Positions 22,318-30,608 of a stretch of DNA of 39,197 nucleotides are shown one piece after another. The position numbers were made by a program, and so were the translations under genes. The stretch spans positions 1-39,197 of the IMG/VR virus record IMGVR_UViG_3300043409_000626. The stretch is one strand, 5' to 3'. The first letter of the stretch is position 1, and each line of letters begins with the position of its first letter. The notes beneath the pieces were generated by a model, which was not told where the DNA came from, did not search any database, and saw nothing but the letters and a program-made list of their open reading frames with translations. This DNA is from a virus.

Positions 22318-23321
22318 GACGCCATCAACCCCAGGTTTTTCAGCGCTCGCACAATGTCGCTGATGCGGTAAGCGGTTGCGCCAACGTTGCCGGTGAACGT
22401 GCTGGCGTCGTTAACTGCGGTTCCGGCCGCCACGGTGAAGCCGACGGTTGTTCCGGTCGTCGCCTGTTGAATGACTGGCGTGGCGTTGTGAAAGCCAATC
22501 TTCTGGCCAGTCGCCGTGCCAAACTTGGTGCCGGTCGTCGTGTTGAGGATGACGTTGCCAGCGTCCGCAATTGTCAGGCCGTTGAATGTTGGCGCGTCAG
22601 TTGTTCCAAGGCCCAGCGTCGTAGCTTGCGCTGCTGCCGTCGCATCGTCCACCAGCGCCCGGCCAGCAGCCGTGAACGCAGCAGTTGTGAACGTGTCAAC
22701 GCCGTTGGAATACACAAGCTGGTCTGCGGCCGTCGTTACCGCTGAAATGCCCGCCAGCGTGGCGTCAAGCGTCAGCGTCGGGTTGCCCGCGATGCCGTCG
22801 CCATTCGTCACCGTCAGGCCCGTGGACCCCGTCACCGTTCGCGGTGTTACGGAAATATCCACGCGATACCAGCCCGAAACAAGCGCGTTGTACTTGAACC
22901 TAAGCGCGCCGTTCGCGGTGATGAAACCGGGCGATCCTGCAATAGTTGCGCCGTTGCCGCTTAGCGTCAGGGCCGTCACGATCTGCGTCGAAAAGATCAT
23001 GATTTCCTGATTGTCCACCAGGCTGGCAATCGGCGGGAATGTGATCGTGCCCGTCGCGTAGGTCGCGAGCGGCGACATGATCAGCCACTGATTGTCGTCC
23101 GTCGAAACAAGCGTAACCGTGAACGCCGTGGCCACGGGCGCCGCATATTGCACCACGAACTGCTCTTGACCGACCGCCGGAAACGTCAGCGCGCTTTGCA
23201 TATAGGTCGTCAGCGCGGTCAGGCTGGTTTTGCGCGTGTCGCTGTTGTTAGCCCGCCAAATCGGCAGCAGGTCGCCTGCCGTCAGCGTGTCCGTTGTGGA
23301 TAGCTGGTTGATGTCAGTCAT
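22314..23321 (-). CDS. Tail-fibre-like protein
   Basis: The protein has 335 residues. The N-terminus D-I-N-Q-L-S-T-T-D-T-L-T-A-G-D-L-L-P-I-W is typical of phage fibre attachment regions. The middle is beta-rich with repeated T-G-T-I-T-F and L-T-V-T-N-G-D-G-I-A-G-N-P-type turns. The C-terminus A-Y-R-I-S-D-I-V-R-A-L-K-N-L-G-L is a short trimerising helix seen at the ends of fibre proteins. It lies next to the gp4-like factor, so it may attach there. It is probably a second receptor-binding protein beside the tailspike. Confidence 0.68.
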   Translation of the reverse strand: MTDINQLSTTDTLTAGDLLPIWRANNSDTRKTSLTALTTYMQSALTFPAVGQEQFVVQYAAPVATAFTVTLVSTDDNQWLIMSPLATYATGTITFPPIASLVDNQEIMIFSTQIVTALTLSGNGATIAGSPGFITANGALRFKYNALVSGWYRVDISVTPRTVTGSTGLTVTNGDGIAGNPTLTLDATLAGISAVTTAADQLVYSNGVDTFTTAAFTAAGRALVDDATAAAQATTLGLGTTDAPTFNGLTIADAGNVILNTTTGTKFGTATGQKIGFHNATPVIQQATTGTTVGFTVAAGTAVNDASTFTGNVGATAYRISDIVRALKNLGLMAS

Positions 23322-23324
23322 GGG

Positions 23325-23813
23325 TCAGCTCTCCAGATCCAGCACGGCGTCAGGCCCGACCGTTAAACCACGATCCTCCTGCGCAAGAAACGGGTCTCCG
23401 TTGACGCGCCAGTATTTAGTTCCCTGCCCGGCCGGGATTGCGCCCGCGTCAATCTGCATTTCAATCGTCTGCGAGCGTCGGCTCAGCAACGCCATGTAGG
23501 CACTGCGCGCCGTGGCTTTCGTGTCGGGCGAGACGGTCTTGCCCAGCATTGGCGCAAGGCGGATGGCGAGGTTTCCGACAATGGCTTCGATAGCCTCATC
23601 CGTGACGGTCGCGTCCTGATCGAGGTCCGACCCCGCCGGGCTGTCGGCAAGCGGGTAGCCGATACGCAGGCCCCGGCTGTTCCAGGTCGCCATCATGTTG
23701 TCGAGGCGGCGCAGCCCGGCCTGATACTGTTCCGGCTGCAGGTCAAAAGCGTAGGACGCCAGCCCCACTTCCTCGAATGCGTTTTGGACGATCTCCCGCT
23801 TTGTCCAGCTCAT
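23325..23813 (-). CDS. P22 gp4-like head completion / tail accessory factor
   Basis: The protein has 162 residues; P22 gp4 has 166. Features of the family are an N-terminal helix R-E-I-V-Q-N-A-F-E-E-V-G-L, then L-R-R-L-D-N-M-M-A-T-W (about 35-45), Y-P-L near 53, and helices with A-I-V-G-N-L-A-I-R-L-A-P. It binds the portal as a ring and connects it to the gp10-like hub, closing the packaged head. In P22 gp4 also has muramidase activity; no such site can be assigned here. The stop-start overlap with the next gene is ATGA. Confidence 0.82.
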   Translation of the reverse strand: MSWTKREIVQNAFEEVGLASYAFDLQPEQYQAGLRRLDNMMATWNSRGLRIGYPLADSPAGSDLDQDATVTDEAIEAIVGNLAIRLAPMLGKTVSPDTKATARSAYMALLSRRSQTIEMQIDAGAIPAGQGTKYWRVNGDPFLAQEDRGLTVGPDAVLDLES

Positions 23814-24214
23814 GATGCCGCCTCGGGGTCAGGCTCCGGCGTCGGCTCCGGCGTCGGCTCTGCGGGCGCCGCAGTTTCCGCGACTTCCTGCGCCTCCAGC
23901 GCCTCGATGATCTTGTTTGCCAGCGTCTTGTCCGACCAGCGTTTGTCTGCGGCCAGGCCAATTTCGGACGCCTTGGCCAGCATCTCGTCGCGCGTCGGCG
24001 GTGCGTTGTCGATTGGCTCCGAAACGATGGCGACACGCGCGGGCGCCGGGTTCAGGAACGCCTCGACCGCCTCGATCAGGCTCGCGTGCCAGCCATCGGC
24101 CAGCGCTTTGTCAAAGGCCGCCTCGTCCGCAACGCCAAGGCTCTGGTAAGTTGTGCTGGGCGGCCCCCAGTTTGGGCCGGGGCAGCGATAAACAAGGGTT
24201 GGAAAGTCGGACAA
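23810..24214 (-). CDS. Small virion-operon protein with acidic Pro-rich tail
   Basis: The protein has about 134 residues from the TTG at 24214, which has GGAG 6 bases upstream. Another TTG at 24229 is possible but has no ribosome site. The N-terminal part holds V-Y-R-C-P-G-P-N-W-G. A helical segment T-R-D-E-M-L-A-K-A-S-E-I-G-L, then L-A-N-K-I-I-E-A-L (about 78-107) resembles HeH/SAP-like motifs. The tail repeats P-T-P-E and ends acidic. It lies between the decoration-like gene and gp4. The role is unknown. Confidence 0.6.
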   Translation of the reverse strand: MSDFPTLVYRCPGPNWGPPSTTYQSLGVADEAAFDKALADGWHASLIEAVEAFLNPAPARVAIVSEPIDNAPPTRDEMLAKASEIGLAADKRWSDKTLANKIIEALEAQEVAETAAPAEPTPEPTPEPDPEAAS

Positions 24215-24235
24215 GTCTCTCTCCGTCAACTAGTT

Positions 24236-24259
24236 GCCCCGGCTTTTTAGGGCCGGGGC
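24236..24259. terminator. GC-rich hairpin after the capsid region
   Basis: GCCCCGGC (24236-24243) pairs perfectly with GCCGGGGC (24252-24259) around an 8-base loop. It sits in the 53 bases between the 24268 gene and the next gene downstream on the minus strand. No T-tract follows on the minus strand, so it may limit transcription or stabilise the 3' end of the coat transcripts rather than terminate fully. Confidence 0.5.
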
Positions 24260-24267
24260 GTTTAGGT

Positions 24268-24912
24268 TTAGCTCAGGCGATACGAAACGAACGTATTCGC
24301 CGCAGTCTTCCGGGTCCGAAGCCGCAGCGCGTTACCGCTGATCAAGCCAATCGACGCATGCGCCGACTGGCAGATCATGGTTCCAACGACGGTGTGATCC
24401 ACGCCTGCGGTGATCGTGATCGTATCCAACGCAGCCGCTGACAGGTTGATCAGCGTCCAGTCGAAATACTCATCGACAGCGAACGTAGCCGCCGCATCCA
24501 GCAAGGTGCCGGTGGGCAGCGTGTACGCCGCAGTCGCGCCAGCGGTGTGAGTGCCGGTGATCAGGGTGGTCAGCAGTTCGGCCGCCGTCAGTGTTACAGC
24601 AACAGTCTTTGCAGTCGGCGTCGGCTGAACGCCGGCATCCGTGCGCCATTGTTTGACGTTCGGATCGGTGCCGACCTCGTACTGCACGGAAAGACCGCCG
24701 CCGGCATCGATGACGAGCGTAGCGCCACCCGTATAGGTGCCGAACACGGTCTGGCCGTTGACGACGGTGCCAAGCAGGGTCGCGCCGTCGGGGTAGTTAG
24801 CGAACCCCGACGTGCGGTAAACCTGAACGGTGCCTTGCGAAGCGACGGCAAGCTTCTGACTTGCCGTCAGTGTGACGGAGACGCGGCCGCCGCCGGTGAG
24901 AAAGGAACTCAT
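24268..24912 (-). CDS. Beta-rich virion protein after the coat gene, probable decoration or head protein
   Basis: The protein has 214 residues, Thr/Ala/Gly/Val-rich with regular strands. The N-terminal half contains R-V-S-V-T-L-T-A-S-Q-K and V-Q-V-Y-R-T-S-G. The second half is a Thr/Ala-rich beta domain that starts at about 102. The ATG has GGAG 9 bases upstream, 14 bases after the coat stop. Being the first gene after the major coat protein it should be abundant; a head decoration role is inferred. Confidence 0.58.
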   Translation of the reverse strand: MSSFLTGGGRVSVTLTASQKLAVASQGTVQVYRTSGFANYPDGATLLGTVVNGQTVFGTYTGGATLVIDAGGGLSVQYEVGTDPNVKQWRTDAGVQPTPTAKTVAVTLTAAELLTTLITGTHTAGATAAYTLPTGTLLDAAATFAVDEYFDWTLINLSAAALDTITITAGVDHTVVGTMICQSAHASIGLISGNALRLRTRKTAANTFVSYRLS

Positions 24913-24925
24913 TGCGATTTCTCCG

Positions 24926-26200
24926 TTAGGTCTGGCTGAACATGATAAGGCCGCTCATCATGGGTTGGGTATTCACAACCCCGTAGAGCGTGTCGAGACG
25001 ATATTTAGTCCGCATCGTGTTGATGTCGTACTGCTTTTGCATGACCAGTTCGATGCCCTGATCAGTTGCCGCACGCATCACCGCCGCGCCCGCATCGGTC
25101 GGGACCGCATAGCGACCCGGAAGAAGTTCGATGCTGTTCTTGAACCAGAACGGGTTCTGGAACGCCGTAACCGTGTTCAGGAACACGATGGCGGATGTGG
25201 CGGACGTCGTGTTGACAACGCAGTTCTGGTACTGCGTTTCGCTGTCCGACAGGCCCTGGTTGGAGATGATCGGAGGCGAGATAACCAGCGTTGTCGAAGA
25301 CGGAACCGAAATAACCCGGAACGTCATCAGCTGGCCGGTGTCGCCCTTGGTGATCAGGTGAACCGAGTTAACGCCCGCAATCGTGAACGCGTCGCCAGCG
25401 ACCACGGACGTGGTCGAGGAGATCGTGATCGTCTGGTAGCGGTTATCAACGTTTGAGGTCTCGCCGGTCGTCGCAATGGCGACGGCCTTGGGAACCCAGT
25501 AGTTTGACGCAGTCGAGCGCGTGTCGATAGTGAGACCAGCGCCGCCAGCCGCGGCCGTTTTGCGGTTGGCATAGTCAAGCTTGTAGGTGTCGAACGATGC
25601 GACACGGCCAACAGCGCCGCGACGCAGGGCTTCATCCGAAATGGAGTTACCGAAGCTACGCGTCGATGCGGCAAGGTTTGACGCCATGCCGTTATAATCG
25701 CGCGTGGAAAGCGCCAGATAGCGATCTTCCATCTGCACGCCGCGTTCGTTCATGATCGCTTCGCACAGTGCGACGTCATCAAAGCCAGCAGCCGCCGCGG
25801 AGCGCTTGACGAACAGCGTTCCCTGGTTGGCTGCAACGTTCATCACAGCGACGTTGATGTCGGACGCAAGTTTCTGCTTGGCGCTGTCGCCAAGGCGACC
25901 TTCCTGCAGGGCGTCGCGCAGTTCGGTTGCCGTCAGCACCCACGGAACCGATCGTGAGAAGCCGATAGTCGCCGGGACTGCAAGCTGGGTGTAATCGTCA
26001 AAGTTCGTCGTCATGTCGGTGCCAGCGTAGCTCGTTGAGATATACGGCTGCGGGCGCCACATGACGTTGCTGGTGCGTTCCATCGTCGTCTGGTCGGTCT
26101 GAAAAACAGCGACGTTGCGAGAGAGAACAAGAGCGTCTTGGAAGCCTTCGAGAATGTTCTCGAACGCAACCCGCTCCTCTTTGGAGAATGCGTTAGTCAT
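24926..26200 (-). CDS. Major coat protein, P22 gp5-like
   Basis: The protein has 424 residues; P22 coat has 430. The N-terminus N-A-F-S-K-E-E-R-V-A-F-E-N-I-L, the W-R-P-Q-P-Y region near 48, R-L-G-D-S-A-K near 102 and D-R-Y-L-A-L-S near 159 follow the gp5 pattern. A beta-rich insert at about 225-345 contains F-T-I-A-G-V-N-S-V-H (272-281) and corresponds to the P22 insertion domain on the HK97 fold. The C-terminus has D-I-N-T-M-R-T-K-Y-R-L-D-T-L-Y-G. The ribosome site AAGGA is 5 bases before the ATG. The scaffold gene lies just upstream. Confidence 0.9.
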   Translation of the reverse strand: MTNAFSKEERVAFENILEGFQDALVLSRNVAVFQTDQTTMERTSNVMWRPQPYISTSYAGTDMTTNFDDYTQLAVPATIGFSRSVPWVLTATELRDALQEGRLGDSAKQKLASDINVAVMNVAANQGTLFVKRSAAAAGFDDVALCEAIMNERGVQMEDRYLALSTRDYNGMASNLAASTRSFGNSISDEALRRGAVGRVASFDTYKLDYANRKTAAAGGAGLTIDTRSTASNYWVPKAVAIATTGETSNVDNRYQTITISSTTSVVAGDAFTIAGVNSVHLITKGDTGQLMTFRVISVPSSTTLVISPPIISNQGLSDSETQYQNCVVNTTSATSAIVFLNTVTAFQNPFWFKNSIELLPGRYAVPTDAGAAVMRAATDQGIELVMQKQYDINTMRTKYRLDTLYGVVNTQPMMSGLIMFSQT

Positions 26201-26215
26201 TTTTCCTTGTCCTTT

Positions 26216-27061
26216 TTAACCGCGCTTCTGCTGCGAACGTTTGTAGGCCATGACCTTCGTCATATCGCCCGTCTTCGCCGCGTCCTCGCGCAGTCGTTCC
26301 AATGTGTTGTCCACAGCGCCCGTCTTGCGAGCGTTGCCGCTCGGGATTGTTTCAGGCGCCGCAGATGGTTTGCGTGATGTGACTTTCAAACTTGCCTCCA
26401 GTCTTCCAATTGCCGCAGCAAATGCGACCGGGTTTGTGATTGCCGCCAGTTCAGCGGCTTTCTTTGGGTTCTTGCCGAGTGCATAAATCAACAGTGCGGG
26501 TTTTTCTGCGCCGTCGAGGATGATGCCCTGCTGCGTGACCGATAGCGTGTCCGCGATAACCGCCTCTGCATCCTCAAAGTCGCGAGCCTTGAGTTCTGCT
26601 TTAGCTGCGTTATAGCCGGTGAGCTTGGCTTGCCATGCTCCCTTGACCGCATCTTGCGCCTGCTGGCGTTCATTCGCCTGACGTTCGTATGCGGCCTTCG
26701 CCACATACCAGCCGTCAAGCTGCTCCTCATAAGCGCCCGTGTTGTAGTCCGCGTCAGCCAGCGTCGGCTTCTTTGGCGGGGCGGAAGTGGTCTCACCCTG
26801 CGCAACCGGCGCCTGCATGCTGCGTTCTAGTTCACGTATCCGTTTCTGTTGATCTCGGTTTTGTTTGCGAAGTTCCTTCACCCATTCCGGCGCTTGTCGA
26901 GTTTCCTCAGTGGCCGGATCGGCTGGCGGTTCCTCGTTTCCGATGCTGACAATCAGTTCGCTTTCGACCTCTTCCGTTGGGGGCGTCTCGCCCTCCGCAA
27001 CGGGATCCGGGACCGTCTCGGCCTCTAAAATCAGGTCGTCTTCGTCCGGCTTGATTAACAT
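26216..27061 (-). CDS. Scaffolding protein, P22 gp8-like
   Basis: The protein has 281 residues; P22 gp8 has 303. It has an acidic, Pro/Glu-rich N-terminus (about 1-55), a coiled coil with K-E-L-R-K-Q-N-R-D-Q-Q-K-R-I-R-E-L (near 63-80), helical sequence through the middle, and a basic C-terminal end A-Y-K-R-S-Q-Q-K-R-G. That end resembles the positively charged coat-binding tip of gp8. Position directly before the coat gene agrees. It directs procapsid assembly and leaves before maturation. Confidence 0.82.
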   Translation of the reverse strand: MLIKPDEDDLILEAETVPDPVAEGETPPTEEVESELIVSIGNEEPPADPATEETRQAPEWVKELRKQNRDQQKRIRELERSMQAPVAQGETTSAPPKKPTLADADYNTGAYEEQLDGWYVAKAAYERQANERQQAQDAVKGAWQAKLTGYNAAKAELKARDFEDAEAVIADTLSVTQQGIILDGAEKPALLIYALGKNPKKAAELAAITNPVAFAAAIGRLEASLKVTSRKPSAAPETIPSGNARKTGAVDNTLERLREDAAKTGDMTKVMAYKRSQQKRG

Positions 27062-27118
27062 CGTCGCCCCATATCTCAGTCATTGTGCCCGGCTGACTGG
27101 TTTGCCGGTTTATATCGA

Positions 27119-27973
27119 TTAGTAAATCTTAAAACCAAAAGCCAAAAACATCAACTCTGCTTCATATTCGTCAAAATCCATGATTGCCTGGATTGCGTCG
27201 TCCTCCTCGACCAGAATGTCCTGCAATTCATTCGCAGCCCGCCGCAGTTCCTTGTCGCGGCTGATCTGGTCCCGCGTGCGCGTTGTTTTTTCGCGTTGCG
27301 CCGCCTCAAGTTTCGCCAATTCGCGGCGCAGGCTTTCCGCCTGTTTTATCTCGCCAGTATAATCCGCGATCTTCTTCGCAATCCGCCGCGCCTGCGGGCG
27401 TTCGGACTTCGCCATGGTCTTGGCAATCGACGCCAGCCGCGCGGCCTGCGCTAATTCAAGTTCCCACTCGTGCGCGCGGCTTGGACGCGGCCGGTTGAGT
27501 TGCACCGTCGCGCTTTGCGACGGCCCAGCGCTTCCCACTATTTCGGTGCTGCTTCCGGTTGCCGTAGGGGCATACCCGGTGAAGATCAGCGCCCCCAAGG
27601 CGGGGCTGACCGTTACGTCAACCGGGACCGTGACCGTAGGCGCAAGCCCCGTCAGGGCCAGAGCCTGAGTGCCTGGCGTCGTCACAACACTGGCCGAAAC
27701 AGTCGGAGCCAGTCCGGTCAGAACAAGCGCCTGAATGCCGGGCGCAACCGATGACGAGGCCGCAACCGTCGGGGCCAGCCCGGTGATGACCAGCGCCTGA
27801 AGCCCCGGCGCCGCGGAACTGTTGGCCGCCACCGTGCCAGCAAGGCCCGTCAGTGTGAGCGAGCCGACCCCAGGCGATGCAGTAGCGTCGCCCCCACCGC
27901 CGGAGACAATCGCCCCGAACTGGAACGCGCCGCCCTGAAAGGCGTCGCCCTGAAACGCCGATGTTAACGCCAC
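27119..27973 (-). CDS. Virion-operon protein with 22-residue tandem repeats and a C-terminal helical domain
   Basis: The protein has 284 residues from the GTG at 27973, with GGAGG 6 bases upstream. The N-terminus repeats F-Q-G-D-A-F-Q-G-G-A-F-Q, a phage structural motif. Residues 33-143 hold five copies of a 22-24 residue unit of the form P-G-x-x-A-L-x-x-T-G-L-A-P-T-V. From about 155 on the chain is charged and helical, a probable coiled coil rich in Lys/Arg/Glu. Such a layout suits a fibrous surface protein. The location is between the methyltransferase and the scaffold. Confidence 0.62.
   Translation of the reverse strand: MALTSAFQGDAFQGGAFQFGAIVSGGGGDATASPGVGSLTLTGLAGTVAANSSAAPGLQALVITGLAPTVAASSSVAPGIQALVLTGLAPTVSASVVTTPGTQALALTGLAPTVTVPVDVTVSPALGALIFTGYAPTATGSSTEIVGSAGPSQSATVQLNRPRPSRAHEWELELAQAARLASIAKTMAKSERPQARRIAKKIADYTGEIKQAESLRRELAKLEAAQREKTTRTRDQISRDKELRRAANELQDILVEEDDAIQAIMDFDEYEAELMFLAFGFKIY
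27545..27877. repeat. Five in-frame tandem repeats of about 66 bases
   Basis: The region encodes residues 33-143 of the 284-residue protein. The copies keep the T-G-L-A-P-T-V core (one T-G-L-A-G-T-V, one T-G-Y-A-P-T-A) and vary in the flanking Ser/Ala/Val residues. The first four are about 22 residues apart and the last about 24. Recombination between copies could change their number. Confidence 0.75.
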
Positions 27974-27977
27974 ACGC

Positions 27978-28505
27978 CTACCTCCGCGTCAGCGTCGCCT
28001 GCATATCCTGCGCGGCTTCCTTATAATTTTGCAGCGCAAACTGCTGGTACTCGGTGTTTCGAACGTGAAGGCTGGGGTGCATCGAGTATCCCCACGTCGC
28101 TTCAAAGTCGCAGTCATAGCCCTGCGGCCAGTGCTGTTTGTCACTGTGCGGCGCTTGGGTCATTCGCCACTCGCGGCTCAGATAATAGAAGAACATCTCG
28201 CTGACCGGCGGCCACTGATGCGTTGGGTCGCCATACGCGCGGTTCGATCCCCAATGCGGGACGATGATCGTCGCCTTTGCGCCCGGCCTCATGACCCGGT
28301 GCAGTTCGTTGAGAAGCTGGCAGCGTTCTACAGCCGTCAGATGCTCCAAGAAATGCGAGGCGTGAACCTCGTCCACGGTGGCGTCTCCAAATGGCAGCGC
28401 CTCGCGGCCTAGCTGCACGACGTGGTCAACGCCGTCAAACTGGTGCTGATCCAGCCCCAGAAATCCGTCTTTTTTGTTCGGGCCGCAGCCAATGTCGATC
28501 TTCAC
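27978..28505 (-). CDS. Class I SAM-dependent methyltransferase
   Basis: The protein has 175 residues from the GTG at 28505, which overlaps the glycosyltransferase stop (GTGA). The SAM-binding motif I is V-K-I-D-I-G-C-G-P-N at the very start, with F-L-G-L-D as the acidic post-I motif, L-P-F-G-D-A-T-V-D-E-V-H as the next strand, and H-F-L-E-H-L then L-L-N-E-L-H-R-V-M-R-P-G-A as in Methyltransf_11 enzymes. The substrate is not deducible. Coupling with a glycosyltransferase suggests methylation of a sugar or of a glycosylated product. Confidence 0.82.
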   Translation of the reverse strand: MKIDIGCGPNKKDGFLGLDQHQFDGVDHVVQLGREALPFGDATVDEVHASHFLEHLTAVERCQLLNELHRVMRPGAKATIIVPHWGSNRAYGDPTHQWPPVSEMFFYYLSREWRMTQAPHSDKQHWPQGYDCDFEATWGYSMHPSLHVRNTEYQQFALQNYKEAAQDMQATLTRR

Positions 28506-29218
28506 CAATTGATCCCCGTCGATCCGTCGTAATGGCCGACCAGCACGCGGCAATCGACCGCGCAGCGATAACCGTGCTTGCGTGCGTCAGACCAGAAGTC
28601 GAGGTCCTGCGTGCCGACGCCCTCAATGCCCGCCTTCGTGACGAACAGCGGGCGCTTCAGCTTCCGATCCTTGAACATCGACAGCCGCCAGAGGTTGAAG
28701 CCCATCCCCGTCCCGCAGCACTCGACTACCTCGCCGGGCACAGGCGGTTGAGGACGGAAGTTAAGCTGCGGGTCGCGCGGGTCGCCCCAGATTTGCGGCA
28801 CGCCACCCTCGCCCTTCGTCCAGTAGAGACCGCCGACGCACCCATATTCCGGGTGCTTGTCCATCGTCTCCAGAAGCTTCAGCACGCCATCAGGCGGCGG
28901 CGTGTTGTCATGCTCGACCGTCAGCACGTATTCCCAATCGCAAAGATCAGGCGTCGCAAGAATATGCTCGATGGCTTCCGAGTAGGCCGCGCTAACTTCC
29001 ATGCCCAGGCACAACATGCGGAACGTCGCGTTGTTGGGCGGAAAGATCATGCCGACATGGCTCAAATAGACCTTGGCGTCGATCTTGTTGGCGCTCGGAA
29101 CCAGCACGATGATGCGCTGGCGCTTCCATTGCGCGCTCTCGTCCATCTTGAGCGTCGAGAACAGCAGATCGGCATTGCGCAGGCCGCCGTCCAGCGTGAT
29201 GATTTCAGGCTTCTGCAC
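28502..29218 (-). CDS. GT-A-fold glycosyltransferase
   Basis: The protein has about 238 residues from the GTG at 29218, with GAGGG 6 bases upstream; a TTG two codons earlier overlaps the previous stop and is also possible. I-I-V-L-V-P-S-A starts the nucleotide-sugar domain, and V-E-H-D-N near residue 102-105 stands where GT-A enzymes carry the metal-binding D-x-D. A later C-C-G-T-G-M-G-F-N-L-W-R-L segment resembles the acceptor region of family-2-like enzymes. A final H-Y-D follows near the end. Donor and acceptor are unknown. Its place in the virion operon points to modification of virion proteins or of host surface sugars. Confidence 0.75.
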   Translation of the reverse strand: MQKPEIITLDGGLRNADLLFSTLKMDESAQWKRQRIIVLVPSANKIDAKVYLSHVGMIFPPNNATFRMLCLGMEVSAAYSEAIEHILATPDLCDWEYVLTVEHDNTPPPDGVLKLLETMDKHPEYGCVGGLYWTKGEGGVPQIWGDPRDPQLNFRPQPPVPGEVVECCGTGMGFNLWRLSMFKDRKLKRPLFVTKAGIEGVGTQDLDFWSDARKHGYRCAVDCRVLVGHYDGSTGINW

Positions 29219-29220
29219 GA

Positions 29221-30168
29221 TCAACCCTCAAACTGGTGATAAAGCAGAGCCTGCGACACCGCCATCGTCATCTGGCTCTTGGCGACAGCTGCGGGCATGG
29301 CGCCGGTCGTCGTGGCGTAAACGCCCTGCGCGTAGTCACCCACAAATGTTGAGTTGGTTGCCAACACAGTCGTCGCGTAAACTTTTCCAACGGTCAGGTT
29401 GTTGATCACCGTCTGGTTCAAAAACGCGATACGCAGCGGGCTCGTGCCAACTGTCGTTGCCGATGACACCAGCAAGCCGACCGCGTAATCGCCGTTTGAA
29501 CTCATAGTGTTCGTCATCGGCAGATATAGGTTTTTGAAGCCGGTCATGAGAGACGCAATCGCCGTGCCCGCGCTCGTCGTCGTGTAGCTCGCCGCGCCCT
29601 GCGAAATCGTGAACCCCATCGCCGTATTGCTGTTGTAGCTCGCGCTGATCACCATGCTCGAAGTGGCAATCGAGTTGTATGAGTCGTTTGTGTCGAGCAG
29701 ATAGAGACCGTAACGTATCGTATGAGCCACGACCTGCGAGTTGGTGGATGAAACGAACGAACCGGAGATGCGAAATTCAAAATGGTTGAAAGAGTAATTT
29801 AGGTCCGGGTGAACCTTTTGCATGTACAGCGAGTTCTGGCCCTGACTGGAAAACGTCGAGTTGTTTCCCGCGATAATCGGCTGCCATCCGCCCGCCGTGC
29901 CATTGCCCGCGCTGATCCCAATCGTCGCGCCGTTGCCGATCAGAGTAACGTTTGTCCCGCCGCTGAAAACAACGTTAGTTCCGCTCACCGTCGAGGCGTT
30001 GTTTGTGTTTCCGGCTAGCGTGTAATATTGATTGTGGGCGCTGTTCCAGTCTCCTGGGCGGACCAGATCGGTCGCGTTGACCGTCTGTGTCCCGCCCGTC
30101 GAATTGCCGACCGTGACCGTGCCGGTCCAGTCAGCAATCGTGTTCGATTTGATGTGCGAGATGGCCAT
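29221..30168 (-). CDS. Adhesin-like virion protein
   Basis: The protein has 315 residues. It starts M-A-I-S-H-I-K-S-N-T-I-A-D-W-T-G-T-V-T-V, then D-L-V-R-P-G-D-W-N-S-A-H-N near 36, a modular start shared by many environmental phage adhesins. The rest is Ser/Thr/Asn-rich beta sequence with a likely globular C-terminal domain. The ATG overlaps the previous stop (TAATG); the frame open to 30384 lies inside the upstream gene. It may be a head fibre or receptor-binding protein. Confidence 0.62.
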   Translation of the reverse strand: MAISHIKSNTIADWTGTVTVGNSTGGTQTVNATDLVRPGDWNSAHNQYYTLAGNTNNASTVSGTNVVFSGGTNVTLIGNGATIGISAGNGTAGGWQPIIAGNNSTFSSQGQNSLYMQKVHPDLNYSFNHFEFRISGSFVSSTNSQVVAHTIRYGLYLLDTNDSYNSIATSSMVISASYNSNTAMGFTISQGAASYTTTSAGTAIASLMTGFKNLYLPMTNTMSSNGDYAVGLLVSSATTVGTSPLRIAFLNQTVINNLTVGKVYATTVLATNSTFVGDYAQGVYATTTGAMPAAVAKSQMTMAVSQALLYHQFEG

Positions 30169-30608
30169 TATGCGAGCGTGAACACGCCAGAGGCGTTGAT
30201 GGTAATGGTGAGCGTTCCCGCAGTCGTGCTGACCGACCCGCCGCCCGTGTCCAGATCCACAAAGCACAGCAGGTCGTCGTTCGTGTTGTCGGCGTAGATC
30301 ACGGCGTATTTGGCGGTGATGGTGCTGGACGTCCAAGCCTGGTCGTCGCAGTCGAACGTGACGGTCCCGGTTGCCCGCGTCCACGTTGCAACCAGCGTTT
30401 TGCCGGCCGTCGTGTAGCCGCCACCGTTCGCAACCTCCGCCGTCAAGTCGGCGTATCGGCAGTCCGTCGATGTGCCAGCGAATGTCGCGGCCAGTGCCTG
30501 AGATGACGTTGTCAACGCCATCTTGAAGGTCTGCGTGTCGAGATCGAACGTCCCGTCGCCAATCTTCTTCTTTGCAATGTTGAATACAGTCCAGTTACCT
30601 GCGGCCAT
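30168..30608 (-). CDS. Beta-rich virion protein beside the portal gene
   Basis: The protein has 146 residues, beginning M-A-A-G-N-W-T-V-F-N-I-A-K-K-K-I-G-D-G. The pattern F-K-M-A-L-T-T, then G-G-G-Y-T-T-A-G-K-T-L and W-T-S-S-T-I-T-A-K-Y-A-V-I-Y is a known type of small structural protein in podoviruses and other phages. It is predicted to be an all-beta domain, used for decoration or as a fibre base. Start and stop each share one base with the neighbours. Confidence 0.62.
   Translation of the reverse strand: MAAGNWTVFNIAKKKIGDGTFDLDTQTFKMALTTSSQALAATFAGTSTDCRYADLTAEVANGGGYTTAGKTLVATWTRATGTVTFDCDDQAWTSSTITAKYAVIYADNTNDDLLCFVDLDTGGGSVSTTAGTLTITINASGVFTLA

Noticed and set aside
24215-24229. TTG at 24229 as start of the 23810 gene
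   Set aside because: No ribosome site; the TTG at 24214 has GGAG at ideal distance.
28391-29239. Plus-strand frame of 282 codons
   Set aside because: Antisense to the glycosyltransferase and methyltransferase, whose motifs are clear; Arg/His-rich shadow.
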